Source: Clostridium frigidicarnis (GTDB lineage: Bacteria > Bacillota > Clostridia > Clostridiales > Clostridiaceae). Taken from it: a DNA stretch of 46,191 nucleotides. Where the stretch lies: contig NZ_FOKI01000028.1 in NCBI RefSeq assembly GCF_900111985.1, forward strand, positions 1 to 46,191, in the 5' to 3' direction. The first letter of the stretch is position 1. The number at the start of each line of letters is the position of its first letter. A program made the translations under genes and the position numbers. Below the pieces are notes generated by a model, which saw only the letters and a list, made by a program, of their open reading frames with translations, made no database searches and was not told the origin of the DNA. Below, piece after piece: positions 14,603-23,575 of this stretch.

Positions 14603-14682
14603 AAAAATCCGTATACTTACATTATAGATCACATGATCATTAAATAATAAATTTTATAAATATCCATAGGAGGATGAACATT

Positions 14683-15396
14683 ATGAATAAGTTTAAATCA
14701 GAAGATAAAATAGGACAAGTTGTTGCAACTTTTCCAGGAGCAAGTAATTTATTTTTAGATTATAAAATAGATTTTTGTTGTGGAGGAAACAGGCCTTTAA
14801 TAGAGGCTATAAAGGAACAAAACCTTAATGAAGATGAAATAATAAATATGTTAAATAACAAGTATGTAGAATTTAAGAAACAAAATCAAGAATTTGTAGA
14901 TTGGGTTAAAGAGGAACCAAGTAAACTTATAGATTATGTAGTAGGTAAACATCATCTATATTTAAATGAGGAATTACCTAAGATTAGTGAGCTTATACTA
15001 AAAATATTAAAAGTGCATGGAAAAAACCATGAAGAGCTATTTGAAGTTCATAAACTTTTTAATACTTTAAGAATAGAGCTTGAAGAACATTTAATAAAAG
15101 AAGAGGAATTTATATTTCCAGCTATAAAAAAGTACGTGGAAAATAAAAGTAAGAAAAATGCAGAAAACTTATTAAAGAACATTAATGATTTAGAACAGGA
15201 ACATGAAGGGGCAGGAGATATAATAAAAGAGTTAAGAGAGATAACAGATCATTATACTGTGCCTCAAGATGCTTGTAGAACTTTTAAATTGACTTATACA
15301 AAATTAAAAGAGTTAGAAAAAGATATGTTCCAGCATATACACCTTGAAAACAATATACTATTTCCTAACATTTCTAATGAGATTTCAAATAATTAA
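14683..15396 (+). CDS. ric: Iron-sulfur cluster repair di-iron protein Ric (ScdA/YtfE)
   Basis: This 237-residue protein has an N-terminal DUF542 domain with the FCCGG signature (DFCCGGNRPL) and a hemerythrin-like HHE domain. The di-iron ligands appear in HHLYLNEEL, EEHLIKEEEFIFPA, EHEGAG and HIHLENNILFP. Ric proteins restore Fe-S clusters damaged by nitric oxide or oxidants. The ATG at 14683 is chosen because the AGGAGG (14668-14673) directly abuts the earlier ATG at 14674. A Crp/Fnr-like palindrome lies upstream. Gene symbol scdA is also used. Confidence 0.93.
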   Translation: MNKFKSEDKIGQVVATFPGASNLFLDYKIDFCCGGNRPLIEAIKEQNLNEDEIINMLNNKYVEFKKQNQEFVDWVKEEPSKLIDYVVGKHHLYLNEELPKISELILKILKVHGKNHEELFEVHKLFNTLRIELEEHLIKEEEFIFPAIKKYVENKSKKNAENLLKNINDLEQEHEGAGDIIKELREITDHYTVPQDACRTFKLTYTKLKELEKDMFQHIHLENNILFPNISNEISNN

Positions 15397-15426
15397 TAAA
15401 GTATAAGTTAATTTAAATTAAAGAAT

Positions 15427-15475
15427 TAGAGAGTATATAACTTTAAATAAAAGGTTATATACTCTCTAAAATTTT
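15427..15475. terminator. Bidirectional terminator between ric and the thioredoxin-like gene
   Basis: TAGAGAGTATATAACTTT (15427-15444) pairs with AAGGTTATATACTCTCTA (15451-15468), nearly perfect over 18 bases. An A/T-rich flank on each side fits termination of both convergent genes. Confidence 0.8.
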
Positions 15476-15485
15476 ATATAAGAAT

Positions 15486-15815
15486 TTAATTTTCATAATA
15501 TAAGTTATATAGTCTATCAATAGAAGCTAATAAGTCTCTTGTGCTTATATTTCTGGCTTCTCTTAAGTATTCTGTTCCATTTATATAAACTAGTACAACT
15601 GGTAATGTGAAAATATTGTGTGATGTAAAAGCTTCCATATTATCTTCTGCATATATTTTATATGCGTTTAATTTAGGAAATTTGTTTAGTTCTTTTTCAA
15701 GAATATCTTTGATTACTGTACATACACCACAATTATCCCCATAGAAATATAAAAGAGTAATTGTGGGGGAAGTTACAGCGGTTTTAATTTCATTTAAGTT
15801 AGCTAAGTTTTTCAT
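15486..15815 (-). CDS. Thioredoxin-like protein with a CGVC active site
   Basis: The 109 residues have a thioredoxin fold: strand LLYFYGDN, the redox pair Cys29-Gly-Val-Cys32, and a cis-Pro loop (FTLPVVLVYINGTEYLR). The CGVC motif differs from the CGPC of classical thioredoxin and is usual for small specialised thioredoxin-like proteins of clostridia. There is no signal peptide, so it acts in the cytoplasm. It is convergent with ric, and a role in redox repair is plausible but inferred only from position. A GGAG site is just upstream of the ATG. Confidence 0.85.
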   Translation of the reverse strand: MKNLANLNEIKTAVTSPTITLLYFYGDNCGVCTVIKDILEKELNKFPKLNAYKIYAEDNMEAFTSHNIFTLPVVLVYINGTEYLREARNISTRDLLASIDRLYNLYYEN

Positions 15816-15960
15816 AATTTCTCCTAATTTAAATTAAATAGTTAAAGACTATATATTTATTTTCATATGCCTAATATAGAGTGTATAATTTGTAATTATA
15901 GTTTTAACTAAACAATTCTTTTTAACCAAAGAAATTTATTGTTAAATTTTAATTAATTAG

Positions 15961-16422
15961 TTAATTAGTAAAAGCTTCTAGATTTTCTGTTTCGTTTAAT
16001 TTACAGCTTCCTGTACCATTACCTTTTCCTGAGTGTTTACCATTACCATTTTTGTTGCCCTTTTTATTACCATTTAATTCTTTGTTTAAATTAAATTGCT
16101 CATGTAGTTCTTTAAATTCTTCAACAGAAGTACAAGCATCAAATTTTTCTTTTGTTTCATTCTTTAATTCTGTAGCTTTTTCAGCTGTTATTTTACCTTT
16201 TTCAACAGCAGCATCAATTTTTGAGTATCTGTTTTCTAATGCTTTAGTCTTAGCTTCTTCAAAAGTTTTACCTTCATTCATTAATTTTTCTACACAAGTG
16301 ATTCTATTTTCATTAAATTTACAAGTTGATTGAGGTGTTGAAGCATCACTAGCAAATGCTGAAGCACTTAAACCAAGAGTTAACACCCCTACAAGACCTA
16401 ATGTTATAATTGATTTTTTCAT
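15961..16422 (-). CDS. Exported helical protein, DUF2680-like, Cys-containing with a Gly/Asn/Lys tail
   Basis: A 153-residue precursor has a clear Sec signal peptide (KKSIITLGLVGVLTLGL, ending SAFA before SDAS). The middle is charged and helical, with GKTFEEAKTKALE and EKGKITAEKATELKN; the latter repeats the 'GKIT.E.A..l' theme of exported clostridial DUF2680-type proteins. The C-terminal 45 residues are low-complexity (Gly, Asn, Lys, His). Four Cys (about residues 33, 43, 96 and 141) could form disulfides. Function is unknown. It lies downstream of and on the same strand as the two-component genes, with its own AGGAGG site. The envelope stress system next to it may control it. Confidence 0.7.
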   Translation of the reverse strand: MKKSIITLGLVGVLTLGLSASAFASDASTPQSTCKFNENRITCVEKLMNEGKTFEEAKTKALENRYSKIDAAVEKGKITAEKATELKNETKEKFDACTSVEEFKELHEQFNLNKELNGNKKGNKNGNGKHSGKGNGTGSCKLNETENLEAFTN

Positions 16423-16578
16423 AATTAATCCTCCTAAAGTTCATTTGAATTTTTGGCATTTTAAATTTTCTTTGATTTAGTTAGTAAACATATGTTGAAA
16501 ATTTATAATAACCTTATAGATTAATATTAATATAGAAATGTAACAATAAGGTCACAAACATATCATATTTGTTTAACA

Positions 16579-18030
16579 TTAAACATCACTATAACTATTT
16601 AAACTTAGCCAAAACTCAACTCCTTTAGAAGTATTTATTACTCCTTTTTCTCCATTATGAAGTTTAATTATCTCTTTAACTATAGCTAACCCTAGCCCGA
16701 CACGTTTTTCTTTATAATTTCTCACTTTGTCTAATCTAACAAATCCCATCCATATTTTATCAGTATCCTTAGGTGATATATTTTCGCCACTGTTAAATAC
16801 GCTTACAATAACTTTATTCTCATGGTTAATAGCTTTTATTACTATTTCCTTATTATCATCTACATGACATAGAGCATTATTTATATAATTTGTTATAGCT
16901 TGCTCAAGTCTTACAGAATCTCCAATAACTTTTGTTTTTTCAATATTAGTTTTAAGATTTATATTTAAATCTTTAAACTTGAAGTTCAATTTTGAAAGAA
17001 TTTTATTAAGAAGTATATCAATATCCACAACTTTTAGGGCTATCTTAAATGTATTAGATTCAAGTTTATATAGATCTAATACATCACTGACAATAATATT
17101 CATTCTTTCAATTTCATCCTGAATAACACTAAGATAATATGACCTATCCTCAGGTGTTTTTAATATTCCACTATCCAATGCTTGAACATATCCTGATATA
17201 ACTGTTATTGGAGTTTTTAATTCATGAGATACGCTACCTACAAATTCTTTTCTTAAAACTTCATTTTTCTTCTCTTTTTTAATGTATTCTTCAAGCTTAG
17301 TATTCTTATAAGTTAGTTCACTTAAAGTTTTTTCTATTTTTTTTGATAAGTTATTAATTGTATTAGCTAATACGCCTATTTCATCCTTAGAATCTATATT
17401 TATAGAACTTCCAAAATCCAAGTTTTCTATTTTTGATGCCTTATCTGTAATAAGGATAATTGGATTAGTGAAGTTTTTTGCGAAAATAGAAGTCGCAATT
17501 AAGGATAGTATGGTTATTGGTATTAGAATTACAGAGAGCAAAATAACAGCTTTATGTAGACTATCATCAATGGCAGAAATAGGTGTTTTTATATTTATAG
17601 TATATCCTAATGAATTCTCAACTTTTTCTGCACTTAAAAATTCAACACCAGTAGATTTATCTAAAATAATGGATTGAATTACATTATCATTTATACTTAA
17701 AGTTTTTATAAGTTGAAATCTATTTGAATTCATAGATTGAGAGTTTTTTGAACCACCATGAGATCCATATAGTGATTTTCCTTTTTTCTTATCTATAATT
17801 TGAATTTGCAAATTATATTTATCACATAAATCATTAATATGTTGGATATTATCATCAAGAGCATTTGATGATAAAAAAGTATCAATTGATGAAATTACAT
17901 CATATAATTCACTGATTTTTGAGTTAAGAAAATATGGCTTGAATAAAAAGGAAAATGATAAAATACCAAAGATGAATATGCTTATAATAAAGGTTATACC
18001 TAAAAATAATTTTTTCTTAATTGATTTCAT
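16579..18030 (-). CDS. Sensor histidine kinase (HAMP, HisKA, HATPase)
   Basis: This 483-residue membrane kinase has TM1 at about residues 8-30, an extracellular sensor domain at about 31-160, TM2 at about 161-184 and a HAMP linker. The HisKA box SVSHELKTPITVISG has the phospho-acceptor His269. The ATPase domain has an N-box near the C-terminal half and a G-box segment (GLGLAIVKEI). It phosphorylates the response regulator encoded immediately upstream (2-base gap). The signal is unknown; the extracellular domain has no recognised sensor signature, and neighbours suggest cell-envelope sensing. Confidence 0.92.
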   Translation of the reverse strand: MKSIKKKLFLGITFIISIFIFGILSFSFLFKPYFLNSKISELYDVISSIDTFLSSNALDDNIQHINDLCDKYNLQIQIIDKKKGKSLYGSHGGSKNSQSMNSNRFQLIKTLSINDNVIQSIILDKSTGVEFLSAEKVENSLGYTINIKTPISAIDDSLHKAVILLSVILIPITILSLIATSIFAKNFTNPIILITDKASKIENLDFGSSINIDSKDEIGVLANTINNLSKKIEKTLSELTYKNTKLEEYIKKEKKNEVLRKEFVGSVSHELKTPITVISGYVQALDSGILKTPEDRSYYLSVIQDEIERMNIIVSDVLDLYKLESNTFKIALKVVDIDILLNKILSKLNFKFKDLNINLKTNIEKTKVIGDSVRLEQAITNYINNALCHVDDNKEIVIKAINHENKVIVSVFNSGENISPKDTDKIWMGFVRLDKVRNYKEKRVGLGLAIVKEIIKLHNGEKGVINTSKGVEFWLSLNSYSDV

Positions 18031-18032
18031 AA

Positions 18033-18695
18033 TTACTCCCCAAACTTATATCCAAAGCTTCTAATAGTCTTTAGATAACTTGAATAATTGCCAAGTTTAT
18101 TTCTTAATCTATTAATATGAGTGTCAACAGTTCTTGTATAACCAAAGTATGATTCTCCCCATATAATTCTTAAAAGAGTTTCTCGCGAAGTTACTTTTCC
18201 AATATTTTTAATAAAATACACCAAAAGATCGTACTCTTTAGGATTAAGCTCAATGATAGTATTATCTATTTTTACAGTATGCTTTTCTAAATCAATTTCT
18301 ATATTATTAAAATTTAAAATATTAGTATCTGATTTTAAATTTTTATCTTTAAGAAGTCTTTTGATTCTAGCTATTAGAAGAACAATATTAAATGGCTTTG
18401 ATACATAGTCATCAGCACCTATTTCAAATCCAAAAAGCTCATCTAAATCACTGTCCTTTGCTGTTAATATTATTACTGGTATATTTGAAGTTTTACGTAT
18501 TTCTTTACAAACAACCCAACCATCATAAATCGGCATCATAACATCAAGCACAACTAAATCAAAATCATAAAGTTTAAATAAACTAAGTGCTTCCTCACCG
18601 TCATTGGCAATTTCTACTTCATAGTTTTCATGATTTAAAAAATCTTTAAGAAGTCTAGTTATTCTTTCATCATCATCTGCTACTAAAATTTTCAA
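18033..18695 (-). CDS. OmpR/PhoB-family response regulator
   Basis: This 220-residue protein has a receiver domain (acidic pocket VADDDE, phospho-acceptor Asp51 in LVVLDVMMP, conserved Thr-Ala-Lys in ILTAKD). It is joined to a winged-helix DNA-binding domain (LNPKEYDLLVYF, then TVDTHINRLRNKL and IRSFGYKF). It is the first gene of the two-component operon and is followed at once by the kinase. The ATG at 18695 has a GGAGGAATT site upstream. Confidence 0.94.
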   Translation of the reverse strand: MKILVADDDERITRLLKDFLNHENYEVEIANDGEEALSLFKLYDFDLVVLDVMMPIYDGWVVCKEIRKTSNIPVIILTAKDSDLDELFGFEIGADDYVSKPFNIVLLIARIKRLLKDKNLKSDTNILNFNNIEIDLEKHTVKIDNTIIELNPKEYDLLVYFIKNIGKVTSRETLLRIIWGESYFGYTRTVDTHINRLRNKLGNYSSYLKTIRSFGYKFGE

Positions 18696-19087
18696 TATTT
18701 AATTCCTCCATCTTTCATAAATTCATAATAACTGTTATATTTTTTTTGAAAAATATGACTCATATATTGAATTGGATTTTAGAAAATAATGTTTAAATGT
18801 AAAACAATATAAAATTATGTTTCAAAATAATAAATATAATTTAATTTAACATTAGTTAAATTAAGTTTTCAACCCTAAATAATGGGATATGTTACATTAT
18901 TGAAAGGATAATATAACTAAATGTAAGCTATAAAAATGGCTGCCTTCTATTAAATTTTATATTATATAAGTATACTAAGAACTTAAAAAATCTAGTATCT
19001 GCAATAAAAAATTGAATTAAAAACAACTGTATCGCAGAATAAAGAAAAAATAATATTTAAATTTTATATAAGGAGTTGAAGTAGTTT
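18696..19087. other. Divergent intergenic region with a palindrome
   Basis: About 390 bases separate the response regulator (minus) from the VanZ gene (plus). The only clear structure is a perfect 10-bp inverted repeat, TTAATTTAAC (18841-18850) and GTTAAATTAA (18855-18864), with a 4-base spacer. It has the form of a transcription factor site and could be an autoregulatory operator, but AT-richness makes chance palindromes common. No RNA gene was recognised. Confidence 0.4.
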
Positions 19088-19720
19088 ATGATAAACAATT
19101 ATATTATTCCAATAAAAACAGCTTTTAGTATAGCACCTATAATTATTTTACTACTCATGGGACCATTTTCAGTATATCAATATAAAAAATATGGATATAT
19201 AAATAGACTTAAGACAATTGTATTAATATCATTTGTTTTTTATATAGTTAGTGCATTTTGTTTAGTTATTTTACCTTTACCATCGTACAATTATATACCT
19301 AAAGAAGCAATAAAGCCTCAGTTAGTTCCATTTACAGCATTAATGGATATAGGAAAAGAGTTTAATATTATGATAGATAAAAATTTTAGTATTGTACAAG
19401 CTATCTTTAAAAACAAAGCAATACTTCAAATTATTTTTAATTTAATGCTTATGGCACCTTTGGGATTCTTTATCACATATTATTTTAAAAGAGAATTAAA
19501 AACAATAATAGTAATAACTTTTATAGTTTCATTATTCTTTGAGGTAACTCAACTTACTGGAAATTTTGGAATGTATAATTTTGCATATAGATTGTTTGAT
19601 GTAGATGATTTAATAATAAATACATTAGGAGGAATAGTAGGATATTATACAGTTCCATTAGCTAATAAAATTTTTCCTGAGATAAGTAATGAAAAAAGGG
19701 AATTCTGTAAAATACTGTAG
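19088..19720 (+). CDS. VanZ-family membrane protein
   Basis: This 210-residue protein has about five membrane segments. The VanZ-like signature is present: a Pro-rich loop after TM2 (VILPLPSYN), NLMLMAPLGFFITYYF in the middle, and the FEVTQL...FDVDDLIINTLGGIVGY block. VanZ homologues are linked to teicoplanin and lipoglycopeptide resistance, but most chromosomal members have unknown function. It starts at an ATG with AAGGAG upstream, divergent from the two-component system. The adjacency suggests envelope-related regulation, which is inference. Confidence 0.88.
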   Translation: MINNYIIPIKTAFSIAPIIILLLMGPFSVYQYKKYGYINRLKTIVLISFVFYIVSAFCLVILPLPSYNYIPKEAIKPQLVPFTALMDIGKEFNIMIDKNFSIVQAIFKNKAILQIIFNLMLMAPLGFFITYYFKRELKTIIVITFIVSLFFEVTQLTGNFGMYNFAYRLFDVDDLIINTLGGIVGYYTVPLANKIFPEISNEKREFCKIL

Positions 19721-19789
19721 AGCAAATTTTAACACATTAGCATAAATTATTTATATAAGTAAACAATTGCTTTAAGGGGGAATATAAAA

Positions 19790-20050
19790 ATGTGTAATCA
19801 ATTTAACAACCGCTCAGGTAACAGATGTAGAAACAACTCTTGTGGAAGAGGAAGGACAACCTTTAATAATAATAATATTTCTTGTCAAAGAGTTAATTTA
19901 GAATTTGAAGAGGAATCACATGAGGAAAATAAAAATGTGAATTGTCGTATGGTTGATTTTGATTTTGACTTTGATGACTGTGATGACGAGAATGATTTCA
20001 GATGTAGTTGTAATGACGAGAATGATTTCAGATGTGGATGCAGACGTTAA
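19790..20050 (+). CDS. Small Cys/Asn/Asp-rich protein with an internal tandem repeat
   Basis: This 86-residue hydrophilic protein has no known family to me. The N-terminal half is Asn/Arg-rich with Cys (NRCRNNSCGRGR). The C-terminal half is very acidic (FDFDFDDCDDENDF), followed by two copies of DENDFRC-x-C. At the DNA level this is an exact 23-bp repeat (19983-20005 and 20013-20035) with a 30-bp period, a recent duplication. Nine Cys and many Asp suggest metal binding or a cross-linked structural role such as a spore-coat-type protein; both are inference. The GGGGG site before the ATG is strong and a terminator follows, so it is expressed as a unit. Confidence 0.65.
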   Translation: MCNQFNNRSGNRCRNNSCGRGRTTFNNNNISCQRVNLEFEEESHEENKNVNCRMVDFDFDFDDCDDENDFRCSCNDENDFRCGCRR

Positions 20051-20064
20051 GGTAAAATAATATT

Positions 20065-20156
20065 TTGGTATAGAACTTATATTAATTTAATATGAATTCT
20101 TAATTATAAAAAATTGAGAAAGGTTCATATTTAATTAAGGTTCTATACCAATTTTT
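20065..20156 (+). terminator. Long hairpin terminator after the Cys/Asp-rich gene
   Basis: TTGGTATAGAAC (20065-20076) pairs with GTTCTATACCAA (20140-20151), with a second arm pair, TAATATGAA (20088-20096) and TTCATATTT (20124-20132). TTTTTATTT follows. At 92 bases it is unusually long for a terminator. Confidence 0.65.
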
Positions 20157-20235
20157 ATTTTAGATTTAAGCATGTTAAGAGGAGAAACTTATATATTTAT
20201 AATATAGGATAATTTTTAGAAAAGGAGACTAGTTT

Positions 20236-21438
20236 ATGGAAATTTATAATATTATGGATGAAAAATTAATTGTAGATTATATAAAATCACTGGATATAGG
20301 AATTTTCCAAGAATCTTCAAAACTTATAGCAAAGGAAATAGGAGATGGAAATTTAAATTATGTATTTAGAATTAAAGATGAGGATACAAAAAAATCTTTC
20401 ATTGCAAAACAAGCATTACCTTATTTGAAAATAGCTGGTGAGGGGTGGAAACTGCCTCTTGATAGAAATAGAATTGAGGCTGAAGCTATGAAAGAGCAAG
20501 ATAGGGCATGTTGTAATATGGTGCCTAAAGTATATTATTCATCTAAAGATAAAGCTTTATTTATTGCTGAGGATTTAGGACATATGGATACCTTAAGGAA
20601 TGCATATATGAAAATGAAAACATATCCTAATTTTCCGAAATTTATTGGAGAATTTTTAGGCAAAAATTTATATTATACATCGGATATTGGATTAGAGGCT
20701 AGAGATAAGAAAAATAAGTCTCAACTGTTTAATAATCCTGAATTATGTGATATTACAGAGAGATTAGTTTTAACAGATCCATACAGGGAGAGCGAGTCTA
20801 ATGATATTAATCCTGAGATTATAGATAATGTAAAAGAAATCTGGAAGGATGAAAAAGTACTTTTAGAAACTGCTAAATTAAAAAATATATTTATGACAAA
20901 ACATGAAGCGCTTATACATGGAGATCTTCATACAGGATCAATCTTTATAGATGAAAATGCGATAAAAGTTTTTGATTCAGAATTTGCATTCTATGGGCCT
21001 TATGGATATGATATAGGCCTTTTATTTGCAAACTTCATATTAAATTATGTTTCATGGGAAGGGATATATATATATTCAGAAGAACAGGTGAATGATTTTA
21101 GAGAATATCTATTAAAGAGTATTGAAGAGATATGGAATTCTTTTGAGAAAACTTTTAGTGGTCTTTGGGGGAAATCCTGTGAAATAACTACAAAATCTAA
21201 AGGATATTATGATTGTTATATGAAATCTCTTTTTAGTGAAACTATAGGTTTTTGCGGCTGTGAAATTATTAGACGAGTTGTAGGAATGGCACATGTTCCA
21301 GATTTAGATAGGATATCTAATCTTAAAGATAAGGCTAAGGCTGAGAGAAGAGCATTAAATATTGGACAAAAACTTATTACTAAAAGAGAAGATTTTTTAG
21401 TAATAGAAGACCTAACAACTTTAATAGAGATTTTATAA
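20236..21438 (+). CDS. mtnK: S-methyl-5-thioribose kinase
   Basis: This 400-residue member of the aminoglycoside-phosphotransferase-like kinases phosphorylates methylthioribose (and in some organisms 5-deoxyribose) at C1. The ATP-binding part has EIGDGNLNYVFRI, the catalytic loop is LIHGDLHTGSIF, and the metal site is VFDSEFAFYGPYGYD. Length fits MtnK (about 400). It is the first gene of a salvage set with mtnA and a class II aldolase. The start has an AAAGGAG site. No SAM riboswitch or T-box was recognised upstream. Confidence 0.93.
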   Translation: MEIYNIMDEKLIVDYIKSLDIGIFQESSKLIAKEIGDGNLNYVFRIKDEDTKKSFIAKQALPYLKIAGEGWKLPLDRNRIEAEAMKEQDRACCNMVPKVYYSSKDKALFIAEDLGHMDTLRNAYMKMKTYPNFPKFIGEFLGKNLYYTSDIGLEARDKKNKSQLFNNPELCDITERLVLTDPYRESESNDINPEIIDNVKEIWKDEKVLLETAKLKNIFMTKHEALIHGDLHTGSIFIDENAIKVFDSEFAFYGPYGYDIGLLFANFILNYVSWEGIYIYSEEQVNDFREYLLKSIEEIWNSFEKTFSGLWGKSCEITTKSKGYYDCYMKSLFSETIGFCGCEIIRRVVGMAHVPDLDRISNLKDKAKAERRALNIGQKLITKREDFLVIEDLTTLIEIL

Positions 21439-21604
21439 AAAGTTAAATTTTATTTATAAAGTGATTCTCATATTAAGAGTTTGATTAAATGAAATACATT
21501 AATTATTTCAGCTAAAGTCTAGAAGAATTTATTTTGAAAGTGACAAGATTCATTATATTGACAAATGGCAACTTATAGACTTTATGTTTAAATCAGAAAA
21601 GGGG

Positions 21605-21656
21605 TTGTCATAATTTTCAATTTATAATTGACAAGCTTAACAAGTGCTTATATACA
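21605..21656 (+). promoter_or_regulatory. Promoter with overlapping inverted repeat upstream of mtnA
   Basis: TTGACA (21628-21633) and TATACA (21651-21656) are separated by 17 bases, a good sigma-A promoter. TTGTCA (21605-21610) is the mirror of TGACAA (21629-21634), making an inverted repeat over the -35 box that could bind a regulator. Another TTGACA lies at 21558-21563. This would allow mtnA and the aldolase to be made separately from mtnK. Confidence 0.5.
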
Positions 21657-21705
21657 ACTTCTTAAAAGAATGTTATCAAGTGTAAAGATTAAAGGGAGGA
21701 TTGTT

Positions 21706-22761
21706 ATGGCAGAGTTATTAGCTATTAATTGGGAGGATAAAAGAGAAAAATTAATACTTTTAGATCAGAGAAAGCTTCCAAATGAAATTGAGTATATAGA
21801 ATATGATACAGTGGAAGGAGTTTTTCAATCTATAAAAGATATGGTTGTTAGAGGGGCGCCAGCTATTGGCGTGGTTGCTGCATATGGAATGTACTTTGGC
21901 GCTAAAAATACTAACTTAGAAAGTTATAATGATTTCATTGAGAAAATGAACCAATATAAAAATTATTTAAATTCTAGTAGGCCTACAGCTGTTAATCTTT
22001 CTTGGTCAACAAAGAGGATATTGGATAAAACAAATATATGTAAAGATATGAAGAAAATTAAAAAAGATATAAAAAAGGAGGCAAGATTAATTCATGAAGA
22101 AGATATAGAGATTTGTAGAAAAATTGGAGAAAATCTCTTATCTTTATTACATGATGATATGGGCATACTAACACATTGCAATGCGGGACAACTTGCAACT
22201 TCAAAATATGGAACTGCAACATCACCAATGTATTTAGCAAAAGAAAAAGGATGGAATCTTAAAATATATTCAGATGAAACAAGACCAAGACTTCAAGGTT
22301 CAACTCTTACAGCTTTAGAATTATCCATTGCAGACATTGATGTTACAACTATAACAGATAATATGGCAGCTATGGTTATGTCACAAAATAAAGTGCAGGC
22401 TGTTATTGTTGGATGTGATAGAATAGCTGCAAATGGAGACACTGCAAATAAAATAGGAACTTTAGGAGTATCTATATTAGCAAAATATTTTAAAATACCA
22501 ATGTATATTGCAGCTCCAACTCCAAGTATAGATTTAAATACATTAGATGGAGCAAGTATTCCTATAGAGGAGAGAGATATTAAAGAGGTTACATGTAGGT
22601 TTGGAATTTGTACGGTACCTAAAAATGTCAAGGTTTACAACCCGGCTTTTGATGTTACACCTTATGAAAATATAACGGCAATAGTAACGGAAAAAGGAAT
22701 TGTCTATCCACCTTATGATAAAAACTTAAAACAAATACTTAATAAAGGTGGGGATATTTAA
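21706..22761 (+). CDS. mtnA: S-methyl-5-thioribose-1-phosphate isomerase
   Basis: This 351-residue member of the eIF2B-alpha-like isomerases converts methylthioribose-1-phosphate to methylthioribulose-1-phosphate. Family blocks are [15 protein letters not shown], the catalytic Cys in [10 protein letters not shown], and the Asp in [17 protein letters not shown]. The ATG at 21706 is chosen because GGGAGG lies 7 bases upstream; the longer frame from 21628 starts within the promoter. Its stop overlaps the aldolase start (TAATG), so the two are translationally coupled. Confidence 0.94.
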   Translation: MAELLAINWEDKREKLILLDQRKLPNEIEYIEYDTVEGVFQSIKDMVVRGAPAIGVVAAYGMYFGAKNTNLESYNDFIEKMNQYKNYLNSSRPTAVNLSWSTKRILDKTNICKDMKKIKKDIKKEARLIHEEDIEICRKIGENLLSLLHDDMGILTHCNAGQLATSKYGTATSPMYLAKEKGWNLKIYSDETRPRLQGSTLTALELSIADIDVTTITDNMAAMVMSQNKVQAVIVGCDRIAANGDTANKIGTLGVSILAKYFKIPMYIAAPTPSIDLNTLDGASIPIEERDIKEVTCRFGICTVPKNVKVYNPAFDVTPYENITAIVTEKGIVYPPYDKNLKQILNKGGDI

Positions 22762-23405
22762 TGAGTTTAGAGAGTAATATTAGAAAAGATATATTAGAGG
22801 TAGGTAAAAGGCTTAATGAAAGATTTTTTATAGCTTCTAATGATGGGAATATAAGTGCAAGAGTAGATAAAAATAGTATTTTAATAACACCTACAGGAAT
22901 AAATAAGGGATATCTAAAAGAAGAACAACTAATAAAATGTGATTTAGAGGGAAATAAATTAAGTGGGGATTTAGAAGTTACATCAGAAATAAAAATGCAT
23001 TTAGCTGTATATAAAAATAGAGAAGATGTAAATGCAATAGTACACGCACATCCACCAGCATCAACAGCTTTTGCAGCAACAACTTTAAAATTAGATGAAG
23101 ATGTTATATTACCAGAAGCTATATTTAGTTTGGGCAAAATAGGATATTGTTCTTATGGGACGCCTTCAACTTCAGAGGTTTCTATTTCAGTTGAAAAAGA
23201 GGTAATGGATAGCAATGTACTATTATTATCTAATCATGGAGCTTTAACTTTAGGAAAAGATGTACTAAGCGCATATTATAAAATGGAGAATTTGGAGATG
23301 GTATCAAGGATAACTATGTATACTAAAATTCTTGGAAATACAAAAAAATTAAATGAAGAGCAAGTAGATAAACTAACTAAGATTAAATTGGAAAAAGGAT
23401 GGTGA
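22761..23405 (+). CDS. Class II aldolase of the DHAP shunt (fuculose-phosphate-aldolase family)
   Basis: This 214-residue zinc aldolase has the FucA-type motifs: GNISARV, TPTGI, zinc ligands in HAHPP, and SNHGALTLG. Immediately after mtnK and mtnA, it is best read as the aldolase that splits 5-(methylthio)ribulose-1-phosphate or 5-deoxyribulose-1-phosphate into dihydroxyacetone phosphate and an aldehyde (DrdA-like, 'DHAP shunt'). It is less likely to be an MtnB dehydratase, because no mtnC/D/W/X genes are present. The exact substrate is inferred from the neighbours. Confidence 0.85.
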   Translation: MSLESNIRKDILEVGKRLNERFFIASNDGNISARVDKNSILITPTGINKGYLKEEQLIKCDLEGNKLSGDLEVTSEIKMHLAVYKNREDVNAIVHAHPPASTAFAATTLKLDEDVILPEAIFSLGKIGYCSYGTPSTSEVSISVEKEVMDSNVLLLSNHGALTLGKDVLSAYYKMENLEMVSRITMYTKILGNTKKLNEEQVDKLTKIKLEKGW

Positions 23406-23575
23406 TTATACAAAGTAAATAAGCCACATGAAAGAAAATAACAAATCAAAGATCCCATCTAAGTTAACTATTTAAAATAAATGTGAGAAAATTTAAATAA
23501 TATCTTTTAAAAAATCTTAACAACATTTATAATGAAAGTGGGGAAACTATATTTTACGAATAGGTGGTATTTCAA

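Noticed and set aside
19983-20035. CRISPR-like repeat
   Set aside because: Only two units at a 30-bp period inside a coding frame; it is a tandem duplication, and no array or cas gene is present anywhere in the window.
20152-20235. SAM riboswitch or T-box before mtnK
   Set aside because: The gap is only about 80 bases, with no conserved riboswitch core.
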